Below are positions 12,637 through 26,015 of a stretch of 64,000 nt of DNA, piece by piece; the stretch's first letter is position 1, and each line of letters starts with the position of its first letter. A model generated the notes under the pieces. It saw only the letters and a list, made by a program, of their open reading frames with translations, ran no database searches and had not been told where the DNA came from. Made by a program: the position numbers and the translations under genes. Location: positions 6,209,001 to 6,273,000 of the forward strand of contig JACCIC010000003.1 in NCBI GenBank assembly GCA_018907035.1, given 5' to 3'. Source of the stretch: Sycobia sp. Sy_11 (Eukaryota > Arthropoda > Insecta > Hymenoptera > Epichrysomallidae).

Positions 12637-13020
12637 CAAAAATATTATCAGTTCTGAAATAAATATTTTTTCCTTTTTTTTATTGCATAAAAAAATTATT
12701 TTCTTCAATTAACAATTTATTCCTCATATAAATATGTAAGACGAATGCGTATTAATTCAAATAAAATTTTCTTGTATCGAGGAACCTATTTTATGGTTAT
12801 TATACAAGAAAATATTTCTTATCTATACAAGAAAATATACTTGGTAATTGAAATATGTTTTGTCATTATCTAACTGAAAGACATTTATTATAGAAGCATG
12901 ATCGTTACACCGATATTATCAAGGGGGAATAAATTAATTAATTAAGTTAGTGAAATTCAATCACTAAATCTATTAATATTGACAAAATATAATCTAGAAA
13001 GTTGTTCCACACGACAAATA

Positions 13021-13700
13021 ATATCCATTCTTCTCGTTCCGATCAATTATGAATTTGCCCGGGAAGGGGTTCTCTCGTTGGCAAACAAATGCTACTAGCA
13101 GTACGTGAAACGACACTGAAGAATCTACCGAAATACCCCTCTCCCCTTATCGCAACTCGCGGCTAACCAGGAGAATATGCGCTGTTTGATTTTTTAAAAG
13201 GACAACATTTCGGCAAACATAGCGGGGCGCGCCCCGGCTGACATGTTTGCTCGAGCTGCGCGAGGCAGTTCGCCTCTGTATATTGTACGTATATGCAAGC
13301 AGACTCGTCCGCTCATCCACTGCCCCCCCCTTCTCTATCTATATCTTCTGCATTTTGATTCGCGCCTGGACGGAACTTTAAAAGTACTCAGTGGCCTCAT
13401 CGTAATTCTATATGCATGCGCGTACATACTTGTGCACGGCTTAAAAGCGGTCCATTATGTTGAGCGCTCACATTGCGATAATACCGATTGTAGATTTTCG
13501 AGATTGCTGTGCGTATGTATTCGAAATTTTGTTTACAGAAGATTCGTTCTTTGTACGAGCAAATTACGTAGGGAGCAAAATTTTCGCTTGTCAAGATTTT
13601 ACGTTTATCGAGCGTTCATCGTGTCCATCTCGTGATTTATTACGTTATTTTATCAGTTGTACGGCAACTTTATACTTTGATGTATTAGCGCGCAAAGTAT
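13021..13700. other. Moderately GC-rich patch, no supported gene
   Basis: CpG-rich unique sequence. A 130-codon frame at 13243-13635 shows no domain, no splice context and no coding-like composition, so I leave it uncalled. Confidence 0.4.
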
Positions 13701-14860
13701 AGAAATCATAATGTGTAACGTGGACATGATGCGAATGTAAACGTCATATTCTGCTAACAGAATAACTCGTTTTTCTATACATTGTAATTCTCTGACCTGC
13801 GTAAACGAAAAAATTTATACAATGTTACGCTTATTCAGGCTTCACTGTTTTTTTTTCGCGAACCTTATGTTGTTTTCGCAAACGAGATTTGTTCGATTTA
13901 AGCTATGATTTGAAATAATGCTTCATTTTCACCTTCGACCGCTTAAATACGCATACAGAATCAGTCACAATAAAGAATTGATAGGATTTCGCATTACGTG
14001 AGTAAAATTTTTCCGAACTTACAAGTACAAGTACAGAGGATACGATAATTATTAACCTAAACTTTATTCAACATACTAAAATTAGATTTATTTACACGAT
14101 TATTCAGCGCCAAATTTTATCTCCAATAACTGGTTATTACTTAAGAATTTAAATCTATCGATCCTTCCATTACACACAGTACACACAACGTACCGATGTC
14201 TTGAGTACAACGCTCGTCGTCTCTTTAACTTAAAACCAAAAAATTTTTTGTGACATTATATGCGGTTAAACTAAGCCTTCAAATAAATCGTGTAGTAAGT
14301 TTACAAAATAAAATATCCACTGCGATTTTGGCATCCGTCCGAATTTAAGGTTAAATCGCATCTGTGCGATGTGTACACTGTGCTTTGATTTTATTCGTCA
14401 TTCAATTAATATTTTTCTTTTAGTTTTAATTAACATAGACGATATAAGTAGCGCTGTCATTATTTTACATTAATAAACCAAGGATTTAAAAGATACAATA
14501 TTTCAACAATAAAGTAATATGATTTTAAATACAAATATAAAATACTAAAGTTCTAGTTTAGTTCTATTTTTCAACACATTACTTTTCAACTTTGTATTTA
14601 ATTGACTTGACCCCCCTGCTTCGCTTGAGAGTGAAGCGTTTTTTCACGAATTAAACGATCCATTTCCACATTCATCTTAAAATATACTATTTTGTTCAAT
14701 ATTATAACTGTATTTATGATTTTTCGATAGGTATCGGGATATATTTTTGAATTATTCAAATGACTCTTACAATTATCAAAATTAAATAATAAAATTAATT
14801 TTTTATTTGCATTGATTCAATCCTTCCAGAGATAGAGCTGTTTAAAAATGACTTCTGGTA
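13701..14860. other. AT-rich stretch, nothing recognised
   Basis: No coding or RNA signal. A weak GCTTC/GAAGC hairpin sits at 14618-14636 after a C-run. Confidence 0.5.
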
Positions 14861-15568
14861 CGGATTATCAGGGCACGTAGGAATCGGTTAAAATAAAACG
14901 TGCATCGTACTAGGGCTTGTATGCACGAAGGGCGACGAGTAATAAAAATACAACGAGCTATGTCACCGCCGTAGCTAAATTCGACCCCTCATAATTACCC
15001 CTTCAAATCTATGCTAACTAATTCGACTAAAGCCCAAAGTTGCGCTGTAAGCCAACCAAGTCGTTCCATTTTCAGGCAGCGTATCATAAGCACGGGCTTC
15101 AAGCGTCGTTCGTACTGCGTATCCAGAGACAACCGGAACGCGCGCTTTTTACGTACATCAGCAGCGCGATTCGATAACACGGATTTTTTTTTTCTGAATT
15201 CCATTCGAACTTTTTAATTAAAATTCACACCCGGCTTGATCGAACGTTTCTGTCGGTGGGCGCCTACACCCCCCCCCCTTTGCCAATCCTCAACCGCTCC
15301 GCGCAAACACGCGCTAAGAGAATTTCGCGTGATTTTAGCCATGTCGGCAGGATATCGATCGATTTAGCTCCGAGTGTTCTCGTGTGCGTGCGTGCGTGTG
15401 CGTGTGTTTGTGTGTGTGGGGGTGTGTGTCTCTGTGTACGCGCGCGCTAGTTCGTGTTACTTCGAGCGCGCTACAGCTATATAGAAACGCTCGAGAGTTA
15501 TAATGGAGTCACGATCGCGTCTTCGAAGGATAGAAAGCGAGATAGAGAGAGAAAGAGAGAAAGTGAGA

Positions 15569-15606
<38 letters not shown>

Positions 15607-15760
15607 GAGAGAGAGATAAAGAGACCAGGGATGCGTCATATTACGATTGTAATTGAAGGCTGGGGAAGTTGGGCGCGCGAGCGCAAGCTGATATCAAAAG
15701 TCTTGGAGATTCTTGGGAGAGAAATGTGTATATATATATGTATATGTATAGGAAAGAAGT
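14861..15760. other. GC-rich island with GT- and GA-rich tracts
   Basis: Unique CpG-rich sequence (15000-15370), then an imperfect TGCG/TG tract (15382-15432), then a purine tract with (GA)n at 15572-15600. No gene. Confidence 0.5.
15572..15600. repeat. (GA)n microsatellite
   Basis: Pure GA inside a longer GA-rich tract (15537-15622). Confidence 0.9.
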
Positions 15761-16006
15761 TGAGACCGGGAAATGAAATATTCATAGTAGCGAGCGATTG
15801 AACTTGGCGTTAAATGGATTTTTTTTACAAAGACCTAAGATGTTTTGCAAATTTTTTTTTTCATGAACAATAATAATTAACGTAATGCGAGAGCTGCGAT
15901 TTTGTTTACTTTTTTGCAATGGCGACAGTATTAACCTCATTCAATGATTCCACGTAAAGCCTGGTATCGATCGAATCTCGCACAAAGTTAAAACGTGTAT
16001 GAAGCT

Positions 16007-16051
<45 letters not shown>

Positions 16052-17380
16052 TTATAAAATAATCTAAGTTTTGATTGTTTTAAGCAAAGTTATATTATGT
16101 CGATAATCGTGCCGTCTTTTGCTAAAGAAAGTTCCGAAGTACCAGCGAGGATGAGCAATGATAATAAGTCGAGCGTGATTTCGGTACTGTATTGAATACA
16201 TTTTCAAACTGTTACAGTTGTCCTTTTTAGGCATAATTTTTTTTTCATATTATGCAATTCCAGCGTGCCAACTTTTTGCTTTAAGCTTTGCACAGAAGGG
16301 AAAATCAGGATGAAGAGACGCAGAAGAGGATAACGAGACTTGTAGTTACAATATTGCATTTTTGTATATTTCAATTATCGAGGGTGTATATGAATTTTAT
16401 AAACTGAAATATATCTGATTCGTTCTAATTTAAAATTATAAATCCTAAATTGTTATTCATACGTTGATGCTGACTAAAAATTCAATGAAGATGCTCATTT
16501 TTAAATTCACAAGTATGTGATCCAAAGTGGGGACAACATCCTTGTTAGTGCGAATACTAATTGTTACTGATACAATGCATGGAAAACTATATTTGAACTA
16601 TATAATCATAAGAATTGGTATATCAACATCATTTTCGGAAATAATAACAGTGCACGCAGGTCTAGTACAGCACATTAGCCGAAGAATTGGATACAGATAT
16701 AATTTAACGGAAAGCAAAGCGTTCAAATCAAAACAAGATAGTTCGTATGTCGATAATATGAAAGTCAATGTTAAAATCCAAAATTTATGCAACCTAACGC
16801 CAGAGCCATGAAAAAGGTTGATTTAAAATATCGCAGTTGTTTTGAAAAAGAGATTTCATATGCTTGTTAAATGCTGGGTATCAAACAACGTACTATGCAC
16901 AAGTATCTTTGATATCAATCGATATTCGTTTCAATGAAATCGTAAATATAGTTAAAAAATCTCGAAACTCAATATAAATGTACACATAGGCACAGTCTTG
17001 CCTTCGGTGCGCGACCGCGTTCCTTGATGCTTACATTAACCATCTATTGGAAAATCTAATCTACACGGAGAGAAATAAAAAATCCGTATTATCGTAAGAA
17101 ATTCATTACAATTACAGTAAAGTCTTATGAGTATCTTACGAGCTTTGAAAATAATCGATATTATCAATTTTATCTTTATGTTTATCTAGTTACTATGTGT
17201 GTCTGTGTGCGCGCCTGTGTATACATATATATGGAACTGTATCGACAAAGCTGATGGATTCCATCCATTTTGGTAAGCCATTGATATAGTTTTGGTCTGG
17301 AACTTTCTTTTTGGTCGGAACACAAATCAGTGCGTTATTTTTTGCAAATAACATCATCGAATAGTCGTCCGATCATAATC
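15761..17380. other. AT-rich stretch with one (TA)n array
   Basis: Apart from the TA array at 16009-16047 nothing is recognisable. A 94-codon frame at 16527-16811 has intron-like composition and no domain. Confidence 0.5.
16009..16047. repeat. (TA)n microsatellite
   Basis: Pure TA, 39 bases. Confidence 0.95.
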
Positions 17381-17496
17381 GTAATGGACTTCTTTCCAGA
17401 TTCCACCTTGATCAACGATCGTATCGATCCTGTCGGCCCTCCTTGGCAACCTTGCGGCAAAGTCACCACTGTCCCATACGCAAAAACCAGTGTCAC

Positions 17497-17551
<55 letters not shown>

Positions 17552-18640
17552 CGGATCTTCTTCGAACTCTTTTGGCACGCGCGGCCCCGTCCATTGTCGC
17601 TCCGATATTAATTCGAGAAACCCTCCATCCACCTCCCCCCAAACGCCAAATAAAAGGGAGCGAATACGAGAGGGAGCTCCGGCGCGACATTTAAACGAGC
17701 CTATGCAAATCCGAGACGATAATTAGGCTCGCTGGTAGTGAGAGAGAGAGAGAGTGAGAGGGAGTGGTGGCGAGATGAGCTACGTGAACCGTGGGCACTT
17801 AACGGCGATGCCGTGTACAGTTCGGGGGATGCTCTCCTCGAATTCGGGCCATTGTTTGAACCCACGTTAGCGCTCTTCCGTAACGTAATTAATAGCCAAG
17901 TATCTCTCTATCTCTCTCTCTCTCTCTCTCTCCCTCTCTCTCACTATCCTTTTGCCGCGGTTCAGCAAGAGATTTTCTCGAGTCTGCGACGTGCCCCGCG
18001 GATCGTGGCCCCAGCGAGGCAAGAAGATCCGTTGAAACGACGCGTCCGAGTGGGGATCAATGAGATAATCCGGCGAAATAAAGTGTTCACCGAGAATGCT
18101 CGTGACGCGTGCCTTTCTAGGATCTCGCCCTCTAGAATACCAATGGATCGCCCGCGTACGTACTCGAACATCGAAGAAACTCCCGACGTCCGTGTATATC
18201 GAGGAATTAGTCGATCACCCCATTGCTCGCCCCCCCCGTCTTTCGATTTAATTTTCTCGTCGTCGCGCACCAGGTATACCTCGGTTCGCGGAATAAATTC
18301 GATTCCCCGACAGTATATATCTATATGTATATGTATTTGCCTCGAAACCACGTTTGCGGCGGCGGCCGTGGCAGCCCTCGTTCCCGCACTCCTGCCGCGC
18401 AAACGCCAATCTCCGAATATCGCGCCCGTTAAAATTCCGAGCGTCGTCGTGGGACGGGGCGCGCGGAATGGAAATAAGGGAGGACGGAAGGGAGGCGCGA
18501 CTCGGGAGGAAACGCTCCTGTATTGGTTTAAGATGCAATTATTGGGATGCCTGCGCGCGCGTGGAAGACGACCTCTCTATCGCTCCGTTTCAAGTGGCTC
18601 GGGTGGAATGTGAATTTTTTCTTCTACGGCATTTGCTTAT
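17381..18640. other. GC-rich island with (TA)n and (CT)n
   Basis: TA at 17499-17549, GA at 17740-17758 and CT at 17911-17932. The 291-codon open frame over 17738-18613 begins in the GA tract, crosses the CT tract and shows no domain; it is best explained by stop-poor GC-rich DNA. Confidence 0.5.
17499..17549. repeat. (TA)n microsatellite
   Basis: Pure TA, 51 bases. Confidence 0.95.
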
Positions 18641-18974
18641 TGGTATCTACGAGATAAAGTTTTGGTTGGTGAAATTTTCAAAGTATTAGATTATTTCTTC
18701 ATTTTATGCAGTTTTTTTTGGACGATCTTTGCGTTCAATAAAAGCAATGGTATATGCAGTGGGAGGATATTGCCTTAAAATCTAAACTTTTATTTCAGTG
18801 AAAAATTATGCTTCGTGAAAGTGGCAGATATACCGACATACGATTCTTTCTAATTATTAAGAAACTTCCTCTTCAAATTATTATGATTTATATGATATAA
18901 TGTAACGAACCATGAGGTAATTTTTTACGTTCGTTCTTTTAATTAAATACTTGGAGAGAGAAAGAGAGAGAAAG

Positions 18975-19030
<56 letters not shown>

Positions 19031-19260
19031 TATTGCGAAGTCAACCCGCCTGACTGGACCAAAATTACTATGAGGATAGCATAAAATTTATAGGAATGCT
19101 CAGTGCTTTTTATTGAATCTGGATATTTTACAACATTTTTTTAGAATAAAAAAACTAAAAACTCTTGTCTGTTTAAGAAAAAGATGTTTTTCATAAGATT
19201 CATTTTTTAAATAATTTATGCATAAAAATTACTAATAAAAAAATAGCCCCGCGCCACAAA
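18641..19260. other. AT-rich stretch with a (GA)n array
   Basis: Only the GA array at 18979-19027 is recognisable. Confidence 0.5.
18979..19027. repeat. (GA)n microsatellite
   Basis: Pure GA, 49 bases, after an imperfect GA/A leader. Confidence 0.95.
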
Positions 19261-19789
19261 CGTGTAAAGAAACTCGAAATTCAGAACACGATTTCTCTCT
19301 CTTTATCAAATGCGACACTGGACCTTGTGAAACTCATATCCTTCTTCTGTCTCGGCAACGAGTCCTAACCAATTCTTGGAAATTTTCTACATTAAAACGT
19401 GTCGCAAAGAATCGGCACGCGGATTTAAAGTTCTACCCGACGAATATAATGAAACGTTCCTCAAAGCGCGCGTACTCCTTTGTACTTTGTGCACGGAGCC
19501 TGGCACACGCTCTCGGGATTGTCGCCTCGGTCTCTGCACCGAGCTAAAGAAGCGCTCAATAGCCTCGGATCCGACTGAAAACTCCGGGCTGACGCGATGG
19601 TAGAAAAATTAATTAAGACACTTTGACTGCGCGCCGCGCTCAAAGCGAACCTGTTTCTCCTCAAAGAACGGAGCTACAACGCCTCTAACTCCCCTCACCC
19701 CGACTCCTCTCGATCGCACAGCGAAATGAAGAGCCGCTATCGGATCTCGCCACTCGAGGAAAAGTACGTTCCGAAAGTAAATGCGAATG

Positions 19790-19842
19790 ATAGTAGTAGT
19801 TGTACTAGTAGTGGTAGTAGTAATGGTTGTAGTAGTAGGGAG
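19790..19842. repeat. Imperfect (TAG)n trinucleotide repeat
   Basis: Degenerate TAG/TGG units; the in-frame translations are poly-Ser or poly-Val and not protein-like. Confidence 0.8.
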
Positions 19843-20026
19843 ATCCTCTCTTCTTACTCCACCTCTCGGTTCCTTTTGCTTCCTTTCCCTCTATCTCTCT
19901 CTCGCTCACTCATTCTCACTTTGTACTCGCTCTCTCTCTATACCCTCTTTATCTATCTATCTCTCTCAAAGTTCGCTTAAGAGAAACCTTGTCCAAAGAG
20001 AAAAGCTAAAGCGTAACAGAGAAAGC

Positions 20027-20031
<5 letters not shown>

Positions 20032-20072
<41 letters not shown>
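20032..20072. repeat. (GA)n microsatellite
   Basis: Pure GA, 41 bases. Confidence 0.95.
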
Positions 20073-20077
<5 letters not shown>

Positions 20078-20779
20078 TGAGAGAGTATATACCGACTGCG
20101 GGAGAGCAGTAGCGGCGGCAGAAGCAGCGTTGGTAGTAGTAAAGGCATCCGCGTGCTCATTTCCGTTCTGGGGTGCACAGAGGAGAGACGGAGCAAGCGA
20201 ACGGGATAGAGGGAATGGGAGGGGGGAGAGAGAGATAGAGAAGGCGAGAAGCCTCGAGGGGGCGAGGTCGGCGTTGGCGCTGCTATATACTGCTGTCTCT
20301 GCTAACTCGCGAGATATTAATTCCGTGTTAGCGCCGAGTGAGAGAGAGGGAGACGGAGCGAAAACTACGTGCCGAGGGGTGCGAATTACGAACGCTCGAG
20401 CTACAGCGAGCGGCATAGAAGTCCTGTATATATGTATGCGTCTGCGTACGTACCGCAGCGGGAGAGAGAAAGGCAGAGCGGGAGAGCGGGAGAGAGAGAG
20501 AGAGAGATAGAGAGGGGGGAGATGGAGAAAGGGAGAAAGAGGGAGAGAGCAATGAAGAGATAGAACTAGAGGGTGGGCGTTACAAATCAGAGATTAGCCA
20601 TAGTTAACTCGACTTGCGCAGTCAAACAGTTAATCAATAAGTGATTATTTACATCGTAAGCCAGTGTGCGTACGCATAAGAGTTCATACGTGTGCGTAAA
20701 TCTCTATCCCCCGAATCTTTGTCGCACGCATAATATTAAAAAGAGACGGGACGCGCGCAGTCGAGTCCTTGGGGATAAA

Positions 20780-20785
<6 letters not shown>

Positions 20786-20819
<34 letters not shown>
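20786..20819. repeat. (GA)n microsatellite
   Basis: Pure GA, 34 bases. Confidence 0.95.
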
Positions 20820-20822
<3 letters not shown>

Positions 20823-21190
20823 AGAGAGAGAGTTGTGTATGTATGTGTGCGTGTTAAAGGAATGCGGCATAAGTAGCGATTAGGGATTCGGTGGGAATAT
20901 TTTTTGCGCTTGCGCCCCTTATCCCTGGTGGGGGAGGAGTGATAGTTTTGAGACACAGGCGGATGATTTAATCATAGAAACGAAGCGCAACGAGACGGCT
21001 TCATTCACAAAAGTGGCTTAGGTGCGGGGCGGGGTACGCGCTGGGTATATGGAAGGCGGGTTGTATCGACCGTCGTTTCTTTAGTTTCAGCGATGATGCG
21101 GGAAAACGCAACGCGATTTTCACGCGATTGATCGAGGCGTGGCGAATGCAGTAGTTTGCCGCAAAGGAACAACGGAATGCCATCTTTATT

Positions 21191-23490
21191 ATAAATTACA
21201 ATACGAAATTATAAATTACACGTCAAGTATGAAACGATAAATATAGAGGAGAACCGAGTACCTAAGAGATTAGTTCAGAATAAGATATATTCATCAGAAA
21301 TAAATTGCCTAAATAGTTATTAAGAATTGAATCAATGCAATAAAAAGCATATAAGTAGAATACATGAATCTAAATATGGAAAAAAAAATTGAAAAAAAGC
21401 GCGAATAAAAAAATTATACATTGTAAAGGTATGCTTACTTAGATGATATCAATATGTACATATATGTTAAATGAGCTTTATATAAGAATTTTAATGATTT
21501 GCTATTATTAAACAGTGATGTGCCGATTATGCAATATACGAAATACTGAAGAGTAATTTTTTTAAGGTAGATCATGATCGACTGCCGAGTCAACCAAATA
21601 TTATACGAATAAATTGTCTTATTTTTAGTATATACTATAGTAATATATAAAAAAATGATAGAATAACTTTTTTAATGCATTTTCAAATTCGTTGGATTTT
21701 TTAAAAGTCGATGCTATTTTTATTTTCCATAACTCTCAGATCGAACCTTAAATTCTGAAAAAACTTCAATTTCGAACAGGAATAATTTAATATTTGTTGA
21801 CTATAATCATGTATTGTGAAAAATATGAATCCAAAGTTTAAAATCCAGCTATTAGTACTTAGTTTCTTTATGTATTTTCAGATTATGGACCTGTTCAGAT
21901 TCTAGATGAAACAGATAAATAAATAAAAAAAGCATGAAATATCATATTTATAGATGTATTAATTGTGTAGTAGGTATTATTTTCAAAATCTTTTTTTACA
22001 AATATTAGACTGACAACTTTGGTTGACTTTTTTATGTTTTAAAATAGTTGCTTTAGAAAACGATTGAGACAGGTTACGTGTAATTTTCTAGTAATTGAAA
22101 TTCTACTTGAACGATCTTCATATACCAAAAAAAAAAAAAATTTAACACAAACAAGCTCAAATAAATTACAACACAAATCTTTATGCAAAAAGAAATGATG
22201 CTAGGATAGGGGTGCCTAATATTAATACTTAGATGTATCATTGTTTCGCTTTCATGCGTGACAAAGTTGCAGTACTCCGTTCATCGATCGGTGGAGGCAC
22301 TAATCAAAATAGCAAATAATACCAATATAGAAAGTTAACGGTGCAAAATTCAATAGTACATTATATTAATATTTACAAATATACCGAGTAACTCATGTGG
22401 CCACATAAAGACGAAGGTTTTCTTGTTATTTATATATTTATAGTTGTTGAATAGAAAAATAAACTTATTTCTATACCTTATTCGGCAATTTTTTTGATAG
22501 GGCTGTTGATATGAAATTACAATATCTGCCAAAATCCGATCCTAGACATTTTTTTAGCCGGCCATGATTAGAATCTGGCTCTGAATTTTATGTAAATATA
22601 GTAACTAACTTTTATATAGTAATTTTATATAGTAACTATTACATAGTAATGGATTTTTGTATAATCAATACAAATGGGGTTCGATGTGTACAATGTTGAA
22701 GATCGTCATTATGAAAATTTAAAAATACATATAAAACAATGATTTTGTTATTGTTCGACAAAAATACACCTATCTTGTTTTTTTAAAACTTAATTTATTT
22801 TACAAGGCTAAAGAAGAAGTAAAATTTCCCGATTAATTTCTCGCTCAAATATCCAATTTATTCCATTCTTTTTTAGCTTTTCATTTGTAGTTTTCTTTAC
22901 CTTAATATCGCAGGAAGTCATTGGGTAGTAATTTCTTTGTCGATATTTCAGAAGCGTTCCCTTCATTCCTTCAGTAATGTATATAGTATATTAATGAAAT
23001 TCACATTTCGACGAGTCTGCCAATTAATTCAATGCGAGAACGCTATTTTCCGTTATTCGCGAATGCAGATACGTTGGAAACGTAAAGCGTATAATTTTTG
23101 TTCATATTCGTGGGCTTGCTTTATCTGCCAACTAAGCGTGCAGTTAAGTCAATGCGAAAGAGGATCTGTGTGATACGGCAAAGAATCTCGTCGCATTGGA
23201 ATCCGTCGCTTCCCTTTTTATGTCCGTACAAGCCATACTGTTTAACAATATTAATTATGTATACGAATTGTTGAAGTTCAATAACTTTTTGCAATTATCC
23301 TGCACCGGCCGGGAAGACACTTTTATACTATAATCTAATCCTAACGGTATCTTATCCGATTCAATTAATTGCACTTCTTGCCGAACTGACGCGCATCTTC
23401 AGAAATGAATCGGATGCCGCTTCGCTTGGTTTCGTTTCAAAACGTACTCATATGAACGAATACATTTGAAGTGCTGCACATCGAGTACGA
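21191..23490. other. AT-rich stretch, no gene seen
   Basis: Stops in all frames. A short TATAGTAA duplication lies at about 22612-22650. From about 22930 the sequence becomes less AT-rich but shows no coding evidence. Confidence 0.5.
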
Positions 23491-23639
23491 TCTGCCTCCC
23501 GATTATGCCACGTCGTCCCTCGCGATCTTTTCAACTGTATGATTAATTCGATTTCCACGAGTGTTTTACCTCTCCGCCCCCCCCTTGCCGCTCAACTCAG
23601 CCCAACTCAAAAAGGAACTTTTCTTCCCGTTTTCCGATG

Positions 23640-23790
23640 GAAATTCATTTGGACGCGTTAATGTGGTCCGCGGAATGAACTTCGGACCCGCAAGCGCGAT
23701 TCTCCATTTCGCCGTAACGTGGAGCAGTAATTCGGCTTGGTGTAATTAAGCACCTTTATCAACGTCGCTAACGACCGCGACGCTTAGTAC
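23640..23790. promoter_or_regulatory. Candidate enhancer / conserved non-coding element
   Basis: Within 100 bases lie a Runx-type TGTGGTC (23662-23668), a homeodomain TAATTA (23743-23748), a CACCT (23751-23755) and TTTATC, which is GATAAA on the minus strand (23755-23760). The motif clustering is seen; enhancer function is inference. Confidence 0.25.
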
Positions 23791-23821
23791 ACCGGCGCTC
23801 CACCCCCGATCTTCTACGATC

Positions 23822-23822
<1 letters not shown>

Positions 23823-23870
<48 letters not shown>
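23823..23870. repeat. (TA)n microsatellite
   Basis: Pure TA, 48 bases. Confidence 0.95.
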
Positions 23871-23872
<2 letters not shown>

Positions 23873-24130
23873 GCTTAGAGAGCCGCAATCTCGTCGTACA
23901 AGCCGATGTAGACTGTAGCTACGAGGCTCGTTGATAGGGCTCGCAGCGGTTGGACTTACTTGGAAAATTCCCTGAGATTCAGATGGACGCAGCGTTGACG
24001 ATTTATGTTATGGGCTTGGGGCGAGCGAGAGGGGACGTTGTGCGCTTGTACGCGATGGGGTCAACGATGCCTTTTGAAAATGGAACGGGGCAATTGGGGA
24101 AGGAACGATTGCAACTGGTGTAGAATGAAA

Positions 24131-24930
24131 ATAATAAATAATTCGACGCGATTTCAGAAAATTTCGGTCGAATTTCAAATAGAATTATAATGCAAAGTAG
24201 TCGATTTCAGGACAGCGTCACTGAGACTATATTTTCGCTGATCATACAGTATTATATCTGCTACTGTGATTGGCGATCTGTATATAGAATACTTTTTCTT
24301 TAAGCCAGATTAACGTATTTGGTCAGAGACTCTATAACTGGGAAAATGTTTGGTAAGCAAGTGTGAATCGTTGTTTAAACACCTAGAAAACAGGTAATAT
24401 ATTAATTTTGAAAATTTTATTTTTAAACGTAGCTTAAGAATCACAAAAATTATCTCCAGCCATGAAGCCAGACGAGTGAAATTTTTAAGCTCAGACGCTA
24501 ACGTATAAATGAAGAAGATATACGTCGTATGATCGTATTTTTTAAATGAAAATCTAATGCTTAATAACTTAACCCTCTATACCATCAGCGAACAAATGTT
24601 TTGCCTCATGTTTGGTTTTATATTTTGAACAATGCTGCCGAACGATACGGTCTCAGTTTTATTCGACGAAGATTAGTAAAGAAGACACGATCTTAACTAA
24701 GTAAGAAGACACGATAAATTCATATTGGATTTAACGGCAAAACGCTATTTCGAAAATATGTTCGTTTGTTTTACAATGAAACCTAATCTATTCAAGGATT
24801 GACATTCAAGTTCGATTCGAACGACGTCATCGGAATTTCCATATTTTCGTACTTTTTTACACTCAATTACAATTAGTCTATACGCGATCTTACGTAAAAA
24901 TTGGAGAGACCGAAACTTTTCGGCAAACAT
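24131..24930. other. AT-rich stretch
   Basis: Only a short imperfect direct repeat (AAGAAGACACGAT, 24679-24715) is visible. Confidence 0.5.
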
Positions 24931-25231
24931 TCACGCACAGAGCAACGGGCGTAAAGTGGAATCAATATATATATATTCGAATGTAACCATCCAAATCCAA
25001 TCACCCTGGTGTCTAACGCAAAAATGCCCGCAACCGGGGCTCCTCGCCTGGCTTCCTTCTCCAATCAACGGAACGGTAGGAAGGATCGCGCGATCCGTCG
25101 GGGAGGAGGAGAGGGATGAGGGCTTCTACGCGGGAAGTCCTTGGCATTCTGCGGGGTGAGAACGGCAGAGATAGAGAGTTGGAGTGAGAGGGGTGGAGAG
25201 AGCGAGATAGATATATAGATTGAGAGGGAGT

Positions 25232-25285
<54 letters not shown>

Positions 25286-25700
25286 ACTGGGTAGGGTATG
25301 ACGCGGGGGCGGCTGTGCGATGACTGGCGGCGGAAGCGTCGTCATGGCGACACATCGATCAGCCACCGGCGCGAGCGGCCGTCGTCGCGCTTCCCGGTGC
25401 GCGCCGCTGCCGGGGGCCGCATCGCGATCAGCCTCCCTCCCTACCCTCCTCTTTATCCATCTCGGAAAAGGCTTCGGCGATATTTTCGTCGGGAACGATC
25501 CTCGCGGGTGCTTCCACTCGGTTTTGTTATAGGATCTAACGATTCAAGGCGTTAAAGAAATAATCGAGGACGAAGTCACGAATGCGCCGGAGGGATAAAA
25601 AAAAATTAAGTGGGATCATTGTAGAATGCTCGTTAACGCCGCAGCAATTGATGAGAAGGAGGAAATATTGTCGTGATTATCGTTGATGGAGAGGTGATAA
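24931..25700. other. GC-rich island with (GA)n
   Basis: GA array 25237-25283 followed by a CpG-dense block (25300-25510). No gene is supported. Confidence 0.5.
25237..25283. repeat. (GA)n microsatellite
   Basis: Pure GA, 47 bases. Confidence 0.95.
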
Positions 25701-25958
25701 TTGATACGTCTAGTTGATATCTAGTAATACCTTTAGTCTAGGTCACTAAGCTAAAGGTTTATAAATTTTTTTTTAGGATCTCAGCGCAGTTTTGTATCTA
25801 CGTAGTTATTTAGTCGTGAGGCAATCTCGGAATTTCTGTTGGGAAAAGACTCGATGCTTCAGTATACCTTGGTACCTTGCCAATTGTATTTTCATAGTAA
25901 TATATAAACATTGGGTACATCGACTTTTAGATAGTGTTTGCTGAAGATGAGATGATAC

Positions 25959-26015
<57 letters not shown>

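Larger units (their letters stand above)
10861..13020. other. AT-rich stretch with dinucleotide repeats
   Basis: Contains (TG)n at 11061-11094, (TA)n at 11639-11683, compound GA/GT at 12136-12198 and (AC)n at 12581-12635. No gene is supported. Confidence 0.55.
19261..21190. other. GC-rich island with a long purine-rich core
   Basis: Unique CpG-rich flanks enclose a TAG/GTA-triplet tract (19790-19842), a CT-rich block (19845-19975) and then a GA-rich block to about 20560, with pure GA at 20032-20072 and 20786-20819. No gene is supported on either strand. Confidence 0.5.
23491..24130. other. GC-rich island with (TA)n
   Basis: CpG-rich unique sequence on both sides of the TA array at 23823-23870; the left half is the enhancer candidate listed separately. 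Confidence 0.5.

Noticed and set aside
17738..18613. 291-codon plus-strand open frame
   Set aside because: It starts in a GA repeat and crosses a CT repeat. The rest is CpG-rich DNA with few stops and no recognisable protein.
24574..24600. TTAACCCTCT resembling a piggyBac-type end
   Set aside because: The match is short, with no inverted partner and no transposase.
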